NCBI GenBank assembly: GCA_013397435.1
Contig: VZRG01002588.1
Location: forward strand, 1 to 64,000
Reading direction: 5' to 3'
Source of the DNA: Erythrocercus mccallii
Taxonomy: Eukaryota > Chordata > Aves > Passeriformes > Dicruridae
Length of the DNA: 64,000 bases
The notes under the pieces were generated by a model, which made no database searches, was not told the origin of the DNA, and was given only the letters and a program-made list of their open reading frames with translations. Every line of letters starts with the position of its first letter. The stretch's first letter is position 1. A program made the translations under genes and the position numbers. This document shows, piece by piece, positions 48,316 through 61,700 of the stretch.

Positions 48316-51300
48316 CTGCAAAACAAAACAATTCAATTTACACTTCATTTTCACAATAGCACCTAACATTCAAGTTCTACCTCCATGAAGCTCCATTGAA
48401 TTAGTGGAAGTGAAGTTCAGCATCTGAATAGAAAGTTACCTTTTATTTTTAATTACTTTTTAAAAACAATGAGCTGAGCATGTTTCTTATTGAACTGTTA
48501 ATATCTGTGAATCACATAAAACACCTCTCAAGTCAAACAGGATATATCAAGTGAAGCTTGTCTGAAACACAGCTCAGTGTTTCACATCATGAAAACACGC
48601 CAGCTGCTTCTAAAAGCTCCTAAGGGATTCTAGTTTGCACAGAAGGAATCCATTTAGTTATTGAGTATTTAGATACATAACTACATTTAGTTATATAATA
48701 GGCATTCACACCATCTCACCTCCTCCTGTTGCAACCTCTCCTCTGAAATTTTGATTTTGTCAGACAGCCAAATTTTCTTTGATGTTGGTTGTTTAGGGGT
48801 TTTTTAACTGTCAATAATTAAAAACTTTGCTTCCATTGTGAACTTTGCTGCCTGTTTGTTCTATCACAAGTAATTCATGAATCATTACCTACTAATCTCT
48901 TCAGCCAGTCTGCAGGAATATTGAGGAAGATTTTTTCCACCAACTCAGACACCACATGAACATAAATTTCATATCCTTCATCTTCTACTGTCATCAAAGC
49001 AGGTCTAGATCAGAAAACAGTTTCATGAAAGTTAGCTGCTATAGTTTGTTTTTTATTGAGGCAATATTTTAGAAAGCACTACAATTTAATCTTACTATGC
49101 AACATAATACCAAGAAATAGAAAAATGAGAAAACCTCTATGTACTCAAATCTGTAGCACTGGAATCAGTTTGAGGAATATATAAGGAAATGGCCTTAAAC
49201 TGAGACAAGAGACTCAGATTAGACATTAGAAGGCAATTTTTCACTGTTAGAATGGTTGGGATTGCCCATGGAGGTGGTAGAAAAGCAAAGTAGGGAGATC
49301 AGCTTAGGTGTATCACTTGGAATTGTACCATCTGTATCAACATCACTCGGTATTATCTCACATGTCTTAATACACCACTTCATAGCACATAACACCAAGG
49401 TATATCTCTTGGACTGTAACAAATACCAAATGTTTTCACAAACTACTGAGAAAATAAAAACCCCTTCTTGGAAATACTCCCAAGGTGATGCATTCTTACT
49501 AAACTGATTAGAAGAAAAATTCCGTGAAAAAAATGGTCATGTAAATTTGTAAATTCTATGTCTAGATGTGTTTCTATGCTGAGAATACAAACATTGGAAA
49601 TCCTTATAATGTTTCTATCACCTTTTGTGCAGCATCAAATTGAGGTTCTTCATGCCTACTGAGATTTTATAGTCTTATGAAACACTGGCAGAACCTTTTC
49701 AGTTAAGAAAAAAACCTCTTTGAATTTAATCCTCCCTTGTAGGAAAACAAACAGCACATAAAGATGCAGGACTATTTTGCTTAAGGGAAAAATACCTGGT
49801 TAGATAGATAGGATATTTAAGTCATAGTTCATCAAGTAACAGTATTTAAGTGATTCATTAAGCTCATTATGAAAGGGTTTAGAAAGAATTTGAAAAAAAT
49901 ATAGATAGAAAAGGTACATATTCTAGAATTCTATGACATCCATGGTTGTGTCAATAAACAATCTCTAGCTACATGTCCTTCTAGTCACTATGATAATTAC
50001 ATTTCAAAAGCCAAAGTAAATGTGAGAATTGAACAATTAGTTAATAAAGATATACCTACATCAACTGGATCCAATTAGTTTATTTTCTCTAAGTGTGAAT
50101 ATATGTGTCTCACAGTGCCATCTGGTGATAACTCACTAACTCTGCTCTCCAAGAATGTTTATTGAAAACATTTGTCAATATTATTTCTGCACAGCTGAAA
50201 CTGACGAATCAGTTTAAAAACATGCTTCTGCATTCACATGATTTCAGATTTGGGCTGGAACAAGATTCTCAAGGAGTTTTCCTTTGGTCCTCAAGCTTCT
50301 ACTCCGTCTTAGCTTTATCTGACAGTACTGGGTAAATATCATTCCTGCATGATATAGTATTCAGAGAAATTTAAAAATTAGACTTAAACTAAGAATACTG
50401 TGTATAAATAATGACAATATAATACAGCAATTCAAGAACAACAGCTTGAAAATTCATTAGAGAGACAGGGATTGCTAACTACATCTTAAATAAAGAATTT
50501 TAGATATGGGGGAAATTAAAATGGAGTAAGTTTACCTCCCTAATAATGCACATTACTTTAGCTCTATTTTGTTTACCTGTAGAATGTTTTTACTTCTCTG
50601 TATGGCAAACATCTAATACATTGCTTGTAGATCATGTTCTCATCTTCCTGTAGCTCCAAACCACATTTGGCACAACCTGAATACGTAATCATAGGCAGAG
50701 AAGCCAAAACACATTCCAGTGAAGTGTCAGCTGAGAAGATGAGTTGCTTGTACTGACCAGTGGAGATGGTAAACTTCAGTTCCAAGATATGGGCCTTCAC
50801 TTGAATCACTCCTACAGAAACAATTCAAATCTGAATTAAGTTTTATTTAGAACTGAAAGCAAAATCAATGGCTACAGCTGATTCAAAACCAAAATTGCTT
50901 TCAAAAACTTTCTCAGTTTTTCCCCCTTTGTTAAGAATTGCTCAAATTTTTAGAGATATTCTATTTAGTGAAAAATCCTGGTGGTTAAATATTATTTTAA
51001 AATGTATAAAAGTACTATATTTTCAGGTACTATATTTGTAGATGACACTATCTATAGAAGGTGCTTGAATAAGAGATCAAAATTGTGTGAAGAATTTCCA
51101 AGTGATTTTCTTCCCACTGTTTCAAAGACACTGAAAAGCATAGCTTAAACAACTTAGCTTTCCACTATTTATATATATATTAGAGTTAAATGCTGCAAGA
51201 ACAACTTTTTTGCTAGAATTTAACACCAACCACAGCCATCTTCTAGGTTTATCTGGGAGAGTATGACTGTGTAAATGTCTTCTTTGTCCTTTTGTAAGAA

Positions 51301-54300
51301 GTTTTCAATAGCCGTAGCTATTTTGCTTTAGAGTTCCAGTTTCTGAGAAACACTGATAAACTTTCAGTAATTAGTCACATCATTACTGGACTGGTTGGTG
51401 TGGACAACAAAAGGCAGCATCTCCCTCTGTGTTCCAAAGTTGTCTTTGCATGACACCACCCACCACACCTCTCTCTCCCCTGGGCTCATGGGATGGAGGC
51501 TGCATTCAGTTTGGTCAAGTACAGAGCAGCAACCTCCAGAATAAATTCAGAACCAGATCCGGGCTACCTTAAAAGAAACAACTATCTTACTTCATCAACA
51601 GAGCATCTATTTTGCCTACTTACGCATGGCACGACAGACATTACAGAGCTATGGATAACATTTACCTGAGCATTTTTCTTCCAGGTGTGCTGAGAGCCTT
51701 GTCAACTCCAGGAGGGATGTTTGACTTTTCTGAAATTTTTCTTTAAATTCAACTGCCCTTTTGTCATCATCAAACAAGCACTCATAGGATGACCATGGAG
51801 TTGTGTGCAGTTCCAAGTCACCTGAGACAGAACTACGTTGGACCAAAAGGTATTTGAAGTCCCATATGTGATCTACAGAACAAAAAAGCAAACAGAAGAG
51901 TTTCCTTTCTATACCGTGGTTAATTTACAGGAAGCCAAGGTTACTTACAAGATTGAGAAACAAATCAGAAGACGTTCTCATATGGTCAGCTCTGGCAACT
52001 TCATTTTAAGTGTGATGACATATAAGGTTTTTCCTTTCTCTATAAACTTTACATGAGTTGTCCCATAACAGAAATGTCATTTCAAATTCAGCTGTCAAGA
52101 CAACTCAGCCTTTTGAAATAGAAACCAGCTCTGAAATTTGTTGTCAGCTCTAATGCTGGCAATGTCTCAGAGAAAAGATCTTCAGGTTATTAATCAACTT
52201 CCATTTTTTACTATGTCCCTGTTTTTAAATCTTCTATCTCCACAATTATCAATTTAACATAAACCTGATTTAACTTATCTTAAAAGAAAAAGACTAGGAA
52301 TAAACCAAAATTTAGTAGTAGTCACTGCAGAAACACAGTCTATGTAACTCTCGCAAGAGACGGTTTTATTTAGTTACAACTGGACTTGATCTCAAGACCA
52401 TCAGGATATAAAGCCTGACATGAGTAGGGTGGAAAGCATAAAATGCAAAAAGGTGTACAAAAAACCCAGCAGTTAATGCTAAACCAGACAATGATACAGC
52501 AGACCCAGCAAAACTGGTAACACAGTTAACACTCATGGATTTTTTTTTTAATAGTTACATAACCAGGCACTAAGCAAATAAGTGCATCTTGTATATAGAT
52601 TCAAGTTCTAAATATTTATGCCTTCTCAGACTTCTAAAGGGCATTCAAATTCTGCTGCTGATGGCACTGCTTCTAAACAGAGAAGGCATGTTAGAATTAG
52701 CATAAAATATGTTACCCTCCCAAGGGGATTTTAAAGTTTGAATGGATAAATGTTACCAACTGAACATTTAAAAGGCACTAACAGCATCAAAAATCCTTTT
52801 ACACCTACCAATAGGTACAAGGACCTTACTTTTTTTCCTCTGAAGCTGGGGACACCAGGCAGCCCCTGCTCCCCACAGAACCATCCTATAGTGTTGATCT
52901 CTGCTCTGTTCCACTGTGAGAATAATTTTTCTTTGGTTGCCACCTCTGTAGCTGTACACAGATTCTGAAAAGAAGTGAAATTACATTACTTTTACAGTAA
53001 AAAGCATATAAGCACACAAACCCCATGTTCCTCAGTATTACAGTGAAATCATGGGGTTATCACATTTTACACTACAATTAAATGCAAAGAAGAATACACC
53101 TACTATTTCTTCCAGACAGAAAATAATCTGATTTCTTCTGCAACAGCAATCTAGTTTGAGGGAGTGCATAAAGTATATTAATTTACTTTTATCCATCTAA
53201 GTACTCAGTAACTGGACAACTCCCTTTGAAGCAGGAGGTATCTGAGCATCTTTCAGTTCCTGAAATCCTGACTTGTATTGAGCAGAAAGAAATTGTACTC
53301 AATCTCTCAGCAACTGTTGTAATTGGAAGTTCCCATAACTTCTATAGAATACAGTGGAAGAAACATTTCTCTAGAAGTTTTCACATAAAAGAAAACTGTA
53401 GTCATGTACAAGGCACACTAAAACTATTACTAACAGTACATACAAATTGCAATGATCAACATCCCTACACCACTCTTATCCAGGACACTGCATGTTTCTT
53501 TCACACTAAAACTACAGCATTTTCATAAATAACTTTTGAATAAGAACACCTGGATGAAATATATAACTAATTTCTAGTTCCAAGATTTACATACTAGAGC
53601 AAATTATGAAGATTTTTATCTTCAAAATTCTGCATTTAAAACTAATAAACATGATATTGATGACATGGGTAGAAATTTGTACCTTACTAATTCAAGATGA
53701 TAGTGCAATTTGATTAAATTTTTGTGCAAAGCTTGAAGTCAAGCAGTGAGAAACATTTTGCCTTGCAAAATTAGTATTTACGTTACACCTATTGCAGAAG
53801 TTGAAGTCCAGTGCATAAACTTACCTGTTAATACAGAAATATTGATGATTTTCAGGATTGAGTGCACCAAAGTATTTGGCTGGAGCTGATCTAGCTGCAC
53901 ATACTGAACATCATCCAGTCTCTGAACTTGTCTTTGTGGAATGTCTCTGAAGTGTGGAAATTCTGATGATATGTATGCCAATAAGCCATGGAGAGCACCA
54001 CCATCCACCAGAGGATAAACTTAGACAGAAAAAGGCAAAGGCACATACTGTTTTTTACACTTAGAAGTCTAAAACTTGTGACTTGGAACATGCTTACACT
54101 GACAAAAGCAAAATAGTTTAAGAATAATTTTAAAGTAAGAAATTCCTGAGATATGTAACACTTGACCTGAAATTAAACTGTACATCAGGGTACATCAAGA
54201 GGAGGCAGATGAAGTTAAGCTAAGTGCAATACTTTAAAATACACCAAAAAAAATCTTGCATCATAGCTTGGTAAGAAGAAAGCTGTTCTTGATCATTGAC

Positions 54301-56915
54301 CTCAGAACCTGACTTAAAGAGCTGGCATCACAATAGTGGACATCACAAAGACAGTAAGAACTGTGGTGATACTTCCACAGTATTTTCCCCTCAGTCCCCA
54401 ACCCTCCACGGCCTGCAATTAATCACTTTCCCTCAATGGATCTACTTACTCCATTTTGCAAAAAATTTAATCCTTATGAAATCTCAGACATCACACAGCC
54501 AGCTCCTGGGATAATTGTTCTTTCCTAAACTAAACTTACTTTTTTTTTAGAGCTCATAGTGGTAGCCATCAAACTTTACCATGATCTCCACATGTCTATC
54601 TGATGTCACATCCACATCTTGTGCTCAGGTGTTCCTGTCATAATTTTGTATTGTGTTTTGTACCTCTCAGTTGCACACATTTCCATTTTATCCCGGGTGT
54701 GAGGCATTGCCAACAAAATGAAGTACTTGAAATAGCTCTTTTACTGTGATTTTCATGGCAACTTATGCACTACAATCTTACATTCTTCTCGCTTGAGAGC
54801 TGAGCAGTTCCCCAGATTCAGTAACTGACTGGTGAATGTAGACTGAAGCATGACCTCTCCACACCAATGATTCTCATACATTATTATATCTGCAAGAAAA
54901 AAAAGCAACCTTATCAACTCATGTGTTGACAACATTGAAGTATCATGTTTTTCTTGACTATAAAACCATCTTACCTACAGATGTGTAAGGCAAAGGGTTT
55001 GAAAGAGATCACGTGGAAACACAGTGATTTTTTTTAATCTACCAACACCATTTACAAAGAGTTAATAATTTTTTTTCATTAGTTTAATGTAATTCTTAAA
55101 TTCATTAGCCTCCTAGCAGACACTGCTTAGGTCTGGTTTGTAGCAGCAGTTGTACTTCACAGGAACAACTGTTTTAAAACACTGACACCTTACAGAATAG
55201 CCCTGACTCTCCATGGCTGTGTCTGAGGGCAAACTTCCAGGTAATAGTCAATGCTCCACTGGCAGGGAGACTGAGAACTCAAATGATCTAAGTGATGTAA
55301 GAAAGCAACTTACAAATGCTGAGCCATAATTCCAAATTACTTGTTACTTTCTTCTACTTTAAACAGGCATTTTAAAGATCCACATTTTAAAAAGGCAAAC
55401 AAAAGAACTCTCACCTGTAAGCAGTACAATATCCCCAGGAAATACAGTGAGGGACCAAAATGCAGCAGCACGCCATAGCACCACCTTCCTCTCAATTTCT
55501 GACTGGTCAATAACAACAATGGTTGCTACAGGAACTTTACATGAAGACTTTGGTTTAGCCTTCACCTGTATTTCTTTGATATGACAAGGATGTACAACTG
55601 TGACCAAAATATTATACTTTTGATTTTTGCTGCAGCAATTCTTAAGTAGTGATAGTTTCTTTTGGAGTTTCTTGAACTCTGACATCCTGTCTGGATCCAC
55701 TCTCATCCCAGAACCAGGTGGAGAAGAATTCAGTTTAGCTCTCTTGGATTTCAGCTGTCTTTTAAATGCTGAGTGAAAAAGATGAAAGGAACCTTCATAA
55801 CTGCGGGGTCTTTTAGAAGAGTTCTTGTGAGAACAGTTCCCTTGAGAGCACAGTATTCCAGAGCTCAATGGCTCAATATGGATTTCATTTACAAATTGCT
55901 CAGCAGGAACATTAAGTTCTTGAAACTTTTCTGCATTTTCCTGAGCACTTTCTTCCTGTTTTGTAGCTTTAATCCAAACATTTTCCCCATCATCCTCAGA
56001 ACTGAAAAGTTCAAGAGAACTTGCATGCTCTTCCTTATCCTCATTTTCAGTCACATTAGTAGTACATGTTCCAACACCAGAATCACATTGGAAGTGATCA
56101 TACTGTTGTTCTTCAGCTTTTTTGCCCAGTTCTATTTCTGGTGATTTTATAATTCTTTCCTGCATCTCATTCTCTGCAAAAACAGCCACCCAACTTGAAG
56201 TCACTACACTACGAAATTCAGTGTCTGCTGACACTGCAAAGTCTGCACAGTCATTTGGTTCTTTTGGTTTGGACTCCAGACTCTTTTGGAAAAACATATC
56301 CATATATTGACTGAGATGCTCATGATGCTCACTTCTGTGACCTGCCTGAAGTCTCACAGACTGTAGATGGATGCTGACCTGCTCAGCACTGGCAACCAAA
56401 GCAGGAATGTCAGAGCTGTTGAGTTCTGAAGGACTGGCTTTTCTCTCAGTGAGGTCTGGGCAGCAGGCACATGATGCTTTCTCTTGTTCAGCTGATTCTG
56501 CACAGCTCTGGGGCAGGTGTTGATCTGCAGCCTGATTTATATCTGCAGGTGTGTGTCTATCTTTGGGTACTCGACAATCAGAGCAAGTTAAACTTGTGCT
56601 CTTCTTAGGTGTGCTGGTACAAGTTACTGCCACAGGAGATGTCAAATCTTTTCCTTCTTTTGCCATGAACGCGCCCTGCTGAGTGCTGTCCCCACTTGCA
56701 GGGACTCCTGTGAAGGTGGAGCTTTGTGCCTGGGGCACTGAGGGGGCAGCAGCACCCCAGGCCTTTCCAGAAACAAACCCACGTGTATCACACAAACAGT
56801 GCAGTTCTCTCCATTTATCACTAGTAGGGCCTGAACTACTTTGCTCTAACCCCTCCAGTGGGCTTGGAATACTGGGTGCTCCCACAAAAATATGAATTTG
56901 AGGTCTTTTTGACAT
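48143..56915 (-). CDS. SHLD2: Shieldin complex subunit 2 (SHLD2/FAM35A), eight coding exons, 889 aa
   Basis: Coding exons in order: 56915-55415, 54889-54782, 54019-53825, 52964-52830, 51872-51666, 50811-50577, 49004-48889, 48315-48143. The 2670 bases stay in frame across seven GT-AG junctions. SHLD2 bridges SHLD1 and SHLD3-REV7 and binds single-stranded DNA downstream of 53BP1-RIF1, protecting broken ends and promoting class-switch joining. The N-terminus PQIHIFVGAP matches the segment that contacts SHLD3-REV7. Residues about 60-410 are diverged and probably disordered, with conserved islands such as SADTEF and SSGILCSQ. The C-terminal half (from about 425) is well conserved and carries the three OB folds. 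HYRMVLWGAGAAWCPQLQRK is a typical block, and a zinc-ribbon pattern CAKC...CIRC sits in exon 6. The end reads VLDENSYPLQKDFHLLNFHL. The human protein is 835 aa. Confidence 0.95.
48889..49004 (-). CDS. SHLD2: SHLD2 coding exon 7
   Basis: A 116-base exon found by translating between splice sites. It encodes PALMTVEDEGYEIYVHVVSE and then KIFLNIPADWLKRLV. Acceptor TGATCTAG, donor GTAATG. The phase (2 in, 1 out) fits its neighbours exactly. Confidence 0.92.
49188..49290 (+). mobile_element. Degraded CR1 LINE fragment in SHLD2 intron 6
   Basis: ATGGCCTTAAACTGAGACAA, then a TTAGACATTAGAAGGCAATT stretch and TTCACTGTTAGAATGGTTGG, followed by TTGCCCATGGAGGTGGT, match the sense order of the CR1 3' region as I remember it. 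It lacks the terminal tail and is antisense to SHLD2. Confidence 0.6.
50114..50128 (-). promoter_or_regulatory. CTCF-like site in SHLD2 intron 6
   Basis: The minus strand reads TCACCAGATGGCACT, matching 14 of 15 positions of the core CTCF consensus CCASYAGRKGGCRSY. The intron between exons 6 and 7 is one of the longest in the gene. Confidence 0.45.
50577..50811 (-). CDS. SHLD2: SHLD2 coding exon 6 (OB fold with zinc ribbon)
   Basis: It encodes VIQVKAHILELKFTISTGQY and GCAKCGLELQEDENMIYKQC followed by IRCLPYR. The two CxxC pairs form an RPA1-like zinc ribbon. Acceptor TTTCTGTAG, donor GTAAAC. Confidence 0.95.
51666..51872 (-). CDS. SHLD2: SHLD2 coding exon 5
   Basis: It encodes HIWDFKYLLVQ, LELHTTPWSSYECLFDDD and HLEEKCSG. 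Acceptor GTTCTGTAG, donor GTAAAT. Confidence 0.95.
52830..52964 (-). CDS. SHLD2: SHLD2 coding exon 4
   Basis: It encodes SVYSYRGGNQRKIILTVEQS and QHYRMVLWGAGAAWCPQLQR, ending in an A-run before GTAAGG. Acceptor TCTTTTCAG. Confidence 0.95.
53825..54019 (-). CDS. SHLD2: SHLD2 coding exon 3
   Basis: It encodes YPLVDGGALHGLLAYISSEF through QLQPNTLVHSILKIINISVL. Acceptor GTCTAAG, donor GTAAGT. An in-frame ATG at 54008 is internal, not the exon start. Confidence 0.92.
54782..54889 (-). CDS. SHLD2: SHLD2 coding exon 2
   Basis: It encodes IIMYENHWCGEVMLQSTFTS and QLLNLGNCSALKREE. The donor is GAAT followed by GTAAGA; choosing it restores a same-length alignment to the mammalian protein across the junction. 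Acceptor TTCTTGCAG. Confidence 0.92.
55415..56915 (-). CDS. SHLD2: SHLD2 coding exon 1 (N-terminal half)
   Basis: A single 1501-base exon encoding residues 1-500, from MSKRPQIHIFVGAPS to FPGDIVLLT, with donor GTGAGA. The middle is acidic, Ser-rich and Cys-containing and is probably disordered. The start has A at -3 and matches the family N-terminus. A possible 3' splice site (GGCAG) lies six bases before the ATG, at 56922. Confidence 0.95.
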
Positions 56916-58671
56916 TTTTGACTGCCGTGTAAGTTTGACTTTAAATAACGGGGTTTATGCAGCAAGCACAACAATAAATACTAGCAAATGCAAAAAAAAA
57001 ATATTTACTTTTTCTTTACAATTTTAAAAACACAATTCATGGGAGTATTTCACAGTTTAACTGGGAAAAGCACTACTTGACTACTCAAACCCTATAAAAA
57101 TAGACATACAAAATCTAAAAAGGGGAATTTATTTAAAAAAATTTAGCATTTATTTGTGTCAAACTTGCATAGAAAATAAATTTACAGCAACACCTAGATT
57201 CTGATAAATGGAAGCATATTATAGTGAAGATAAAATTAATTATTGTCCTATTTGTCTTCATTTATTATTGCTAATTAAACAGTCAAATGTGATTTCACTG
57301 TTCAGTATTTAATTTTAACTCCTCTGAAATAAATATAAAATTTTCACAGCATGGTTAGGAGATCATCTCTCAGAAAATTAGTTTCAACTAAATGAATAAA
57401 ACACTAGAGCTATTTAAAATTAAAGTCTGCTGGAAATGCAACATTTTACATGCTGTTTTAGCCTGAAACTACTGTTTCAGGATACTACTGATAAATTATA
57501 ATTATTTAATAACCACTAAGAGGTCAGTAAAGCTTGAGCAGGCAATTTAGGATTTGCTTTAACTCATTTATGTAGTATCAAACTACTCAAGAAATTACTA
57601 GCTTTTCTAGCTAACTAAAAGTAAGCCCACTTACACAGCACACAAAAAGAAGACCTTCTGTTTTTTAAAATTTCTTCTGTATAATTATAATTTTAAAATA
57701 TGCAGGAAAAGCTATAACTGTTCATTAAAATGCTCATTGCAGCTACTTGTTTTGGGAGTTAGCTGTTGCTATTAGCTGTTGCTAATAGAAGTTGCTTCAA
57801 TAGGTAATTCTGCAGATGTAGAGAAGACCAGAAAAAATTCGAGAGCTAATCCAGCTGTAAATAGAAGGAAAAGACCATTAAAACAAATGCAGCAACGAAA
57901 AATACACAAATTTGTCATTTGGCACTAATTAAATTAGCAACCATGTTCCTAACAACCCCACTAGGGGTCGATAAATCTGCACATTCATAAGGCTCATTGT
58001 AACGTGGCAAAACCATAAACATCCCAGAGCACTGATCTCTGGTACATCACTGCTGTCACTGGAAAAGCAATATACAATCACTAAAATGAGATAGGGCGAA
58101 ATACAAAGAAACCCAGTGACTGGTATTGCTCAGTTTTATGCTCATAACAAAACAAATACCACTTAAAACATTGGAGTGTCCAAACTTCTGCAGTTGTACA
58201 TTTAAATTTAGTTGCAGAAAATGGTAACTTTGAAAGGACAATACCCAAAGCAGTGAAAGCTTTGAGTTATATAAAGAATGGTAATATACAAATATCCAGA
58301 AGAACAGAATTTACAGTCAACACTAAAGTAGGGGATCAGGTAAGGGAAAGACAAAGCAAGGTGATAGTGAGGTTGAATCTCTAAATTCTGTAGATAAAAG
58401 GCTGCCTAATATACCTGATGTAAAAAGCTTAGTAATAGATCTGTGGCAAATAAAAAATGTTACTATCAGTTCAAATGAACTTGGTAAATGTCCAGTTATA
58501 TAGTAATTTATCAGCCCCTCCTTTTAAGTATCATGTCTCTTTTGATTCTTGACATGTTTAAAGGTTTGTAAGTTACACAGAAATTCAGGAAGTTTTCTTT
58601 GACTTTCCAGTTCTGTAACTTCTCTAAATTCAGGATTTGCTTTTGTGATTCACATTTTGCAGTGCCAGTAC

Positions 58672-58798
58672 GTTCAAAGCAAGGTTGGATGGGGCTTTGA
58701 GCAACCTGGTCTAGTGAAATGTGCCCATGGCAGGGGGTTTGGAATTTGAGGATTTTTAAGAACCTTTCCAACCTGAGCTGTTCTATGATTCTATGATC
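58672..58798 (+). mobile_element. CR1 LINE 3' end (5'-truncated)
   Basis: The run GGTTGGATGGGGCTTTGAGC, AACCTGGTCTAGTG, CCCATGGCAGGGGG, CTTTCCAACC and the tail TTCTATGATTCTATGAT is the characteristic avian CR1 3' terminus. Only about 130 bases remain, which is typical of 5'-truncated dead copies. Confidence 0.88.
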
Positions 58799-61700
58799 AT
58801 GCCAAAGGAATTGAAAATATAGTTTATATTTTCAAAACATAAATTACCTTAGGAATGGTAAGTGACCTCTGCCAACTTTCAGATTCATCTAATAGGTCCA
58901 CTACTAAACGACTAGCTTTGGCAATTTTCAAGTGACTTTTGGGTCAAAGGTGTCAAACTCCTTCCTGTACTAGGAATTATCAGTACCTAAAATCATTTAA
59001 GTCTATAAATCAGAAAAAAGAAAAAAAAAAGCTTTACCTAAATTCTCTGTATACAAAACTATTTAAAGAACCTTTGCTTTCTACTTTAGAACAGAATTAT
59101 TACTCACTTAATGAGTTTTGTTAGTGAAGTTTTGCACCTTGTTATAAATAAAAGTCTGAAAGAACCATTCACTACAGATTTTAGAAGGTGAGCAAAAAAA
59201 CCCCTATCAATCATTTTAGTAAATTTCTACTGCCACAAAAACCCCCATTTTATAGTGTAGTTAAATTATCTGTGGGCAGACAGTGAGTTAACTAACTACA
59301 CCAAAGATAACAGGAGCTAAAACTCATAAAGATACAACCAAAACCTGAATGCACATATCCATTATACCTGTTAATTATTACACCATTTCCTAATTTGTGG
59401 AAAGGTGCTCTTTTCCTAGCAGCCAATGAAAGCCAAGCTTTTTATCTCTGAAATGGTCAGAGTCTGATTGACGGGTCAATGATCTATTAAAAAAGAGTAA
59501 CTGCATCAGCAAGTTCTATATTTGCAAGACAGTGCAACTTTAATTTACAGAAAGTTTAATATACAGAAATACAATATGCTACATAGTGTATTTCCTTCAA
59601 TCTGAACAGTAAGACAAGAATTCTAAATTTAAAGGTTTTTAAAATGAACTGTCATTAACAGATTGTTAGTCTCTAGTGATTTGCTGCACATAGAACAAAA
59701 TTAAAAATAGCTTTAAAAATCCTCTTCCCATAGTTACTCTAGAAATGTTTTGATGCCACATACATGACCTTAAAGTACCCTAAAATACCCTAGAAATACT
59801 CATGAATCTTATTCCATATTTTTCTACTCATTAATAGTATTCACTCACCATGATAATCATTAAGCATTATGCCAAGGTAATTTAAGAGGGTGAATATTCC
59901 TGAATATTCATGGTAGCCACATGCCTAAATCTCTGTTCTGAGAAGTTACATCCAAATAATCTCATCAAGTCTTTACTTAAGCCCTGTACACTGAAAGTAA
60001 ACCACACTAATTCAACCTCCAGTTAAGAGTTTCTTTATGTCTGTTACACACTGCGAAGTTTCAAGCTCCAAGTAAAATCACAGAAATCAAAGACAGCAAT
60101 GCATCAGAAGGCAAAGGACTATAGCAATATAATGCAAAAGTGTTCTTCCCTCTAGAAACATTACCATTTTAGGAGATAAACAGTGAATGCTTTTAACTTC
60201 CTACTTTGATTTGCTGCAGCTTGATGATGAACATCCTAAATGCCAAGTGGTTAATGACTTGATCCCTAAAATATGCAAGAAAACATTATATTGTCCTTTA
60301 CCTGCTGAAAAGCTGGCCCAGTAAGTAATAAATACATAAAGCAGGATATTCCTTAAACTCTAAATTTTAACTTGTATTGTGAACTTTACCCTCCCTTATT
60401 AGCATACTTGATTGTATACTCCTCCTACCTGTAGTATAAAAAATTAAAGGATTGATTCATCTACCTTACAACAAAGGAAACTGAATTATTCATAGTCATC
60501 TTCAGAGTATTTTGTTTCAGTTCAGTTCAAGCTGTAGGGTTGTTTGGATGGGCTTTTCTTTTTTCAACAACTCAACCTATGTGTTTGTGGAGTAGAAAAT
60601 CTACTAAGACAGTTGCCAATCAAAGGAAAACCAGAAAAGCTTCTTGATGCAGAATTCTGATTACATCATAGGAAACTCTTCTGGCATTTTCACCATGCTG
60701 CTCAAACCTCCCTCCAAAATTCAACATGATCTTTTTAAAAAGCCAGGTACTGCAGCTGTACAGTAACTTTGAAAGAAGAAACAGCAATCGGTGTAGTAAC
60801 AGTTTCATACCTTAGAAACTGAAACAACTCTGGGATGAAGCCATGAACACATTACAGGTTTGCTTGCAACTTGTGCAAGAAAAAGAAGGGTGATCCTTCT
60901 GCCAACAACTCCTGGTGGCAGTGCAAGTGGATCAATATACCAGTGACAGCACCTATCTACTAAATCAATAAACCTGGCCCAAACACATATTAAGAGGAAC
61001 ACAATGGAAAATAAAAACTGACTGAAGTACTCTACGTAAGAGTGAGGGATGTATCATGTGGGCTTAAAAGAAGATTATACATGTAAGTGAATGACAGCTC
61101 AAGGAGATTTACGTGGATTGCATTAGCCAAGGCTAGTGGGAACTAACAAGAAGTCAAGGGAACTTCAGGGAACACATATGTGGGAGAACATACATATGGG
61201 CAACTGGGGAATGAATAGGATAGGTCTTATTTCTGTCATCCATTGTCTGGTGATTGCTACAATCACCAAACCCCTTTTATCTGAATTTTAATGCAAGACT
61301 TCAGGCAGTCCTGTCCATAACTGACCTTATATATTTTATACAAATGCAATTTTACACCAGGATGGTTATTTGGCTCACATAATAATACCATGTTAGCACA
61401 TGGGATACTCTGCACAGAGGCTGCTGTCAACCAGACCCGTGGTATAGCAAGAACCCTGCTAGGTGGTATCAAAACTGATGAAAATCACAAACCTTCATTT
61501 GCCTACCGCAGCATCTGTAATTAGTATAAAGTTACTTCTAAATGAGGTACTTAGGTTATTACTGACCATCAAATAATTTCTATTAGTACTTACTATTGAA
61601 GTTAAATACAAATCCATTCAGTATTTAGTTCTTCTCACTGTTACCAGAGGACTACAATACCATTTGCACTCAAGATAGGTTTACAGCTGGTTTCCAAGTA

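Noticed and set aside
55773..56310. Plus-strand frames opposite SHLD2 exon 1
   Set aside because: Antisense shadows of the real minus-strand exon.
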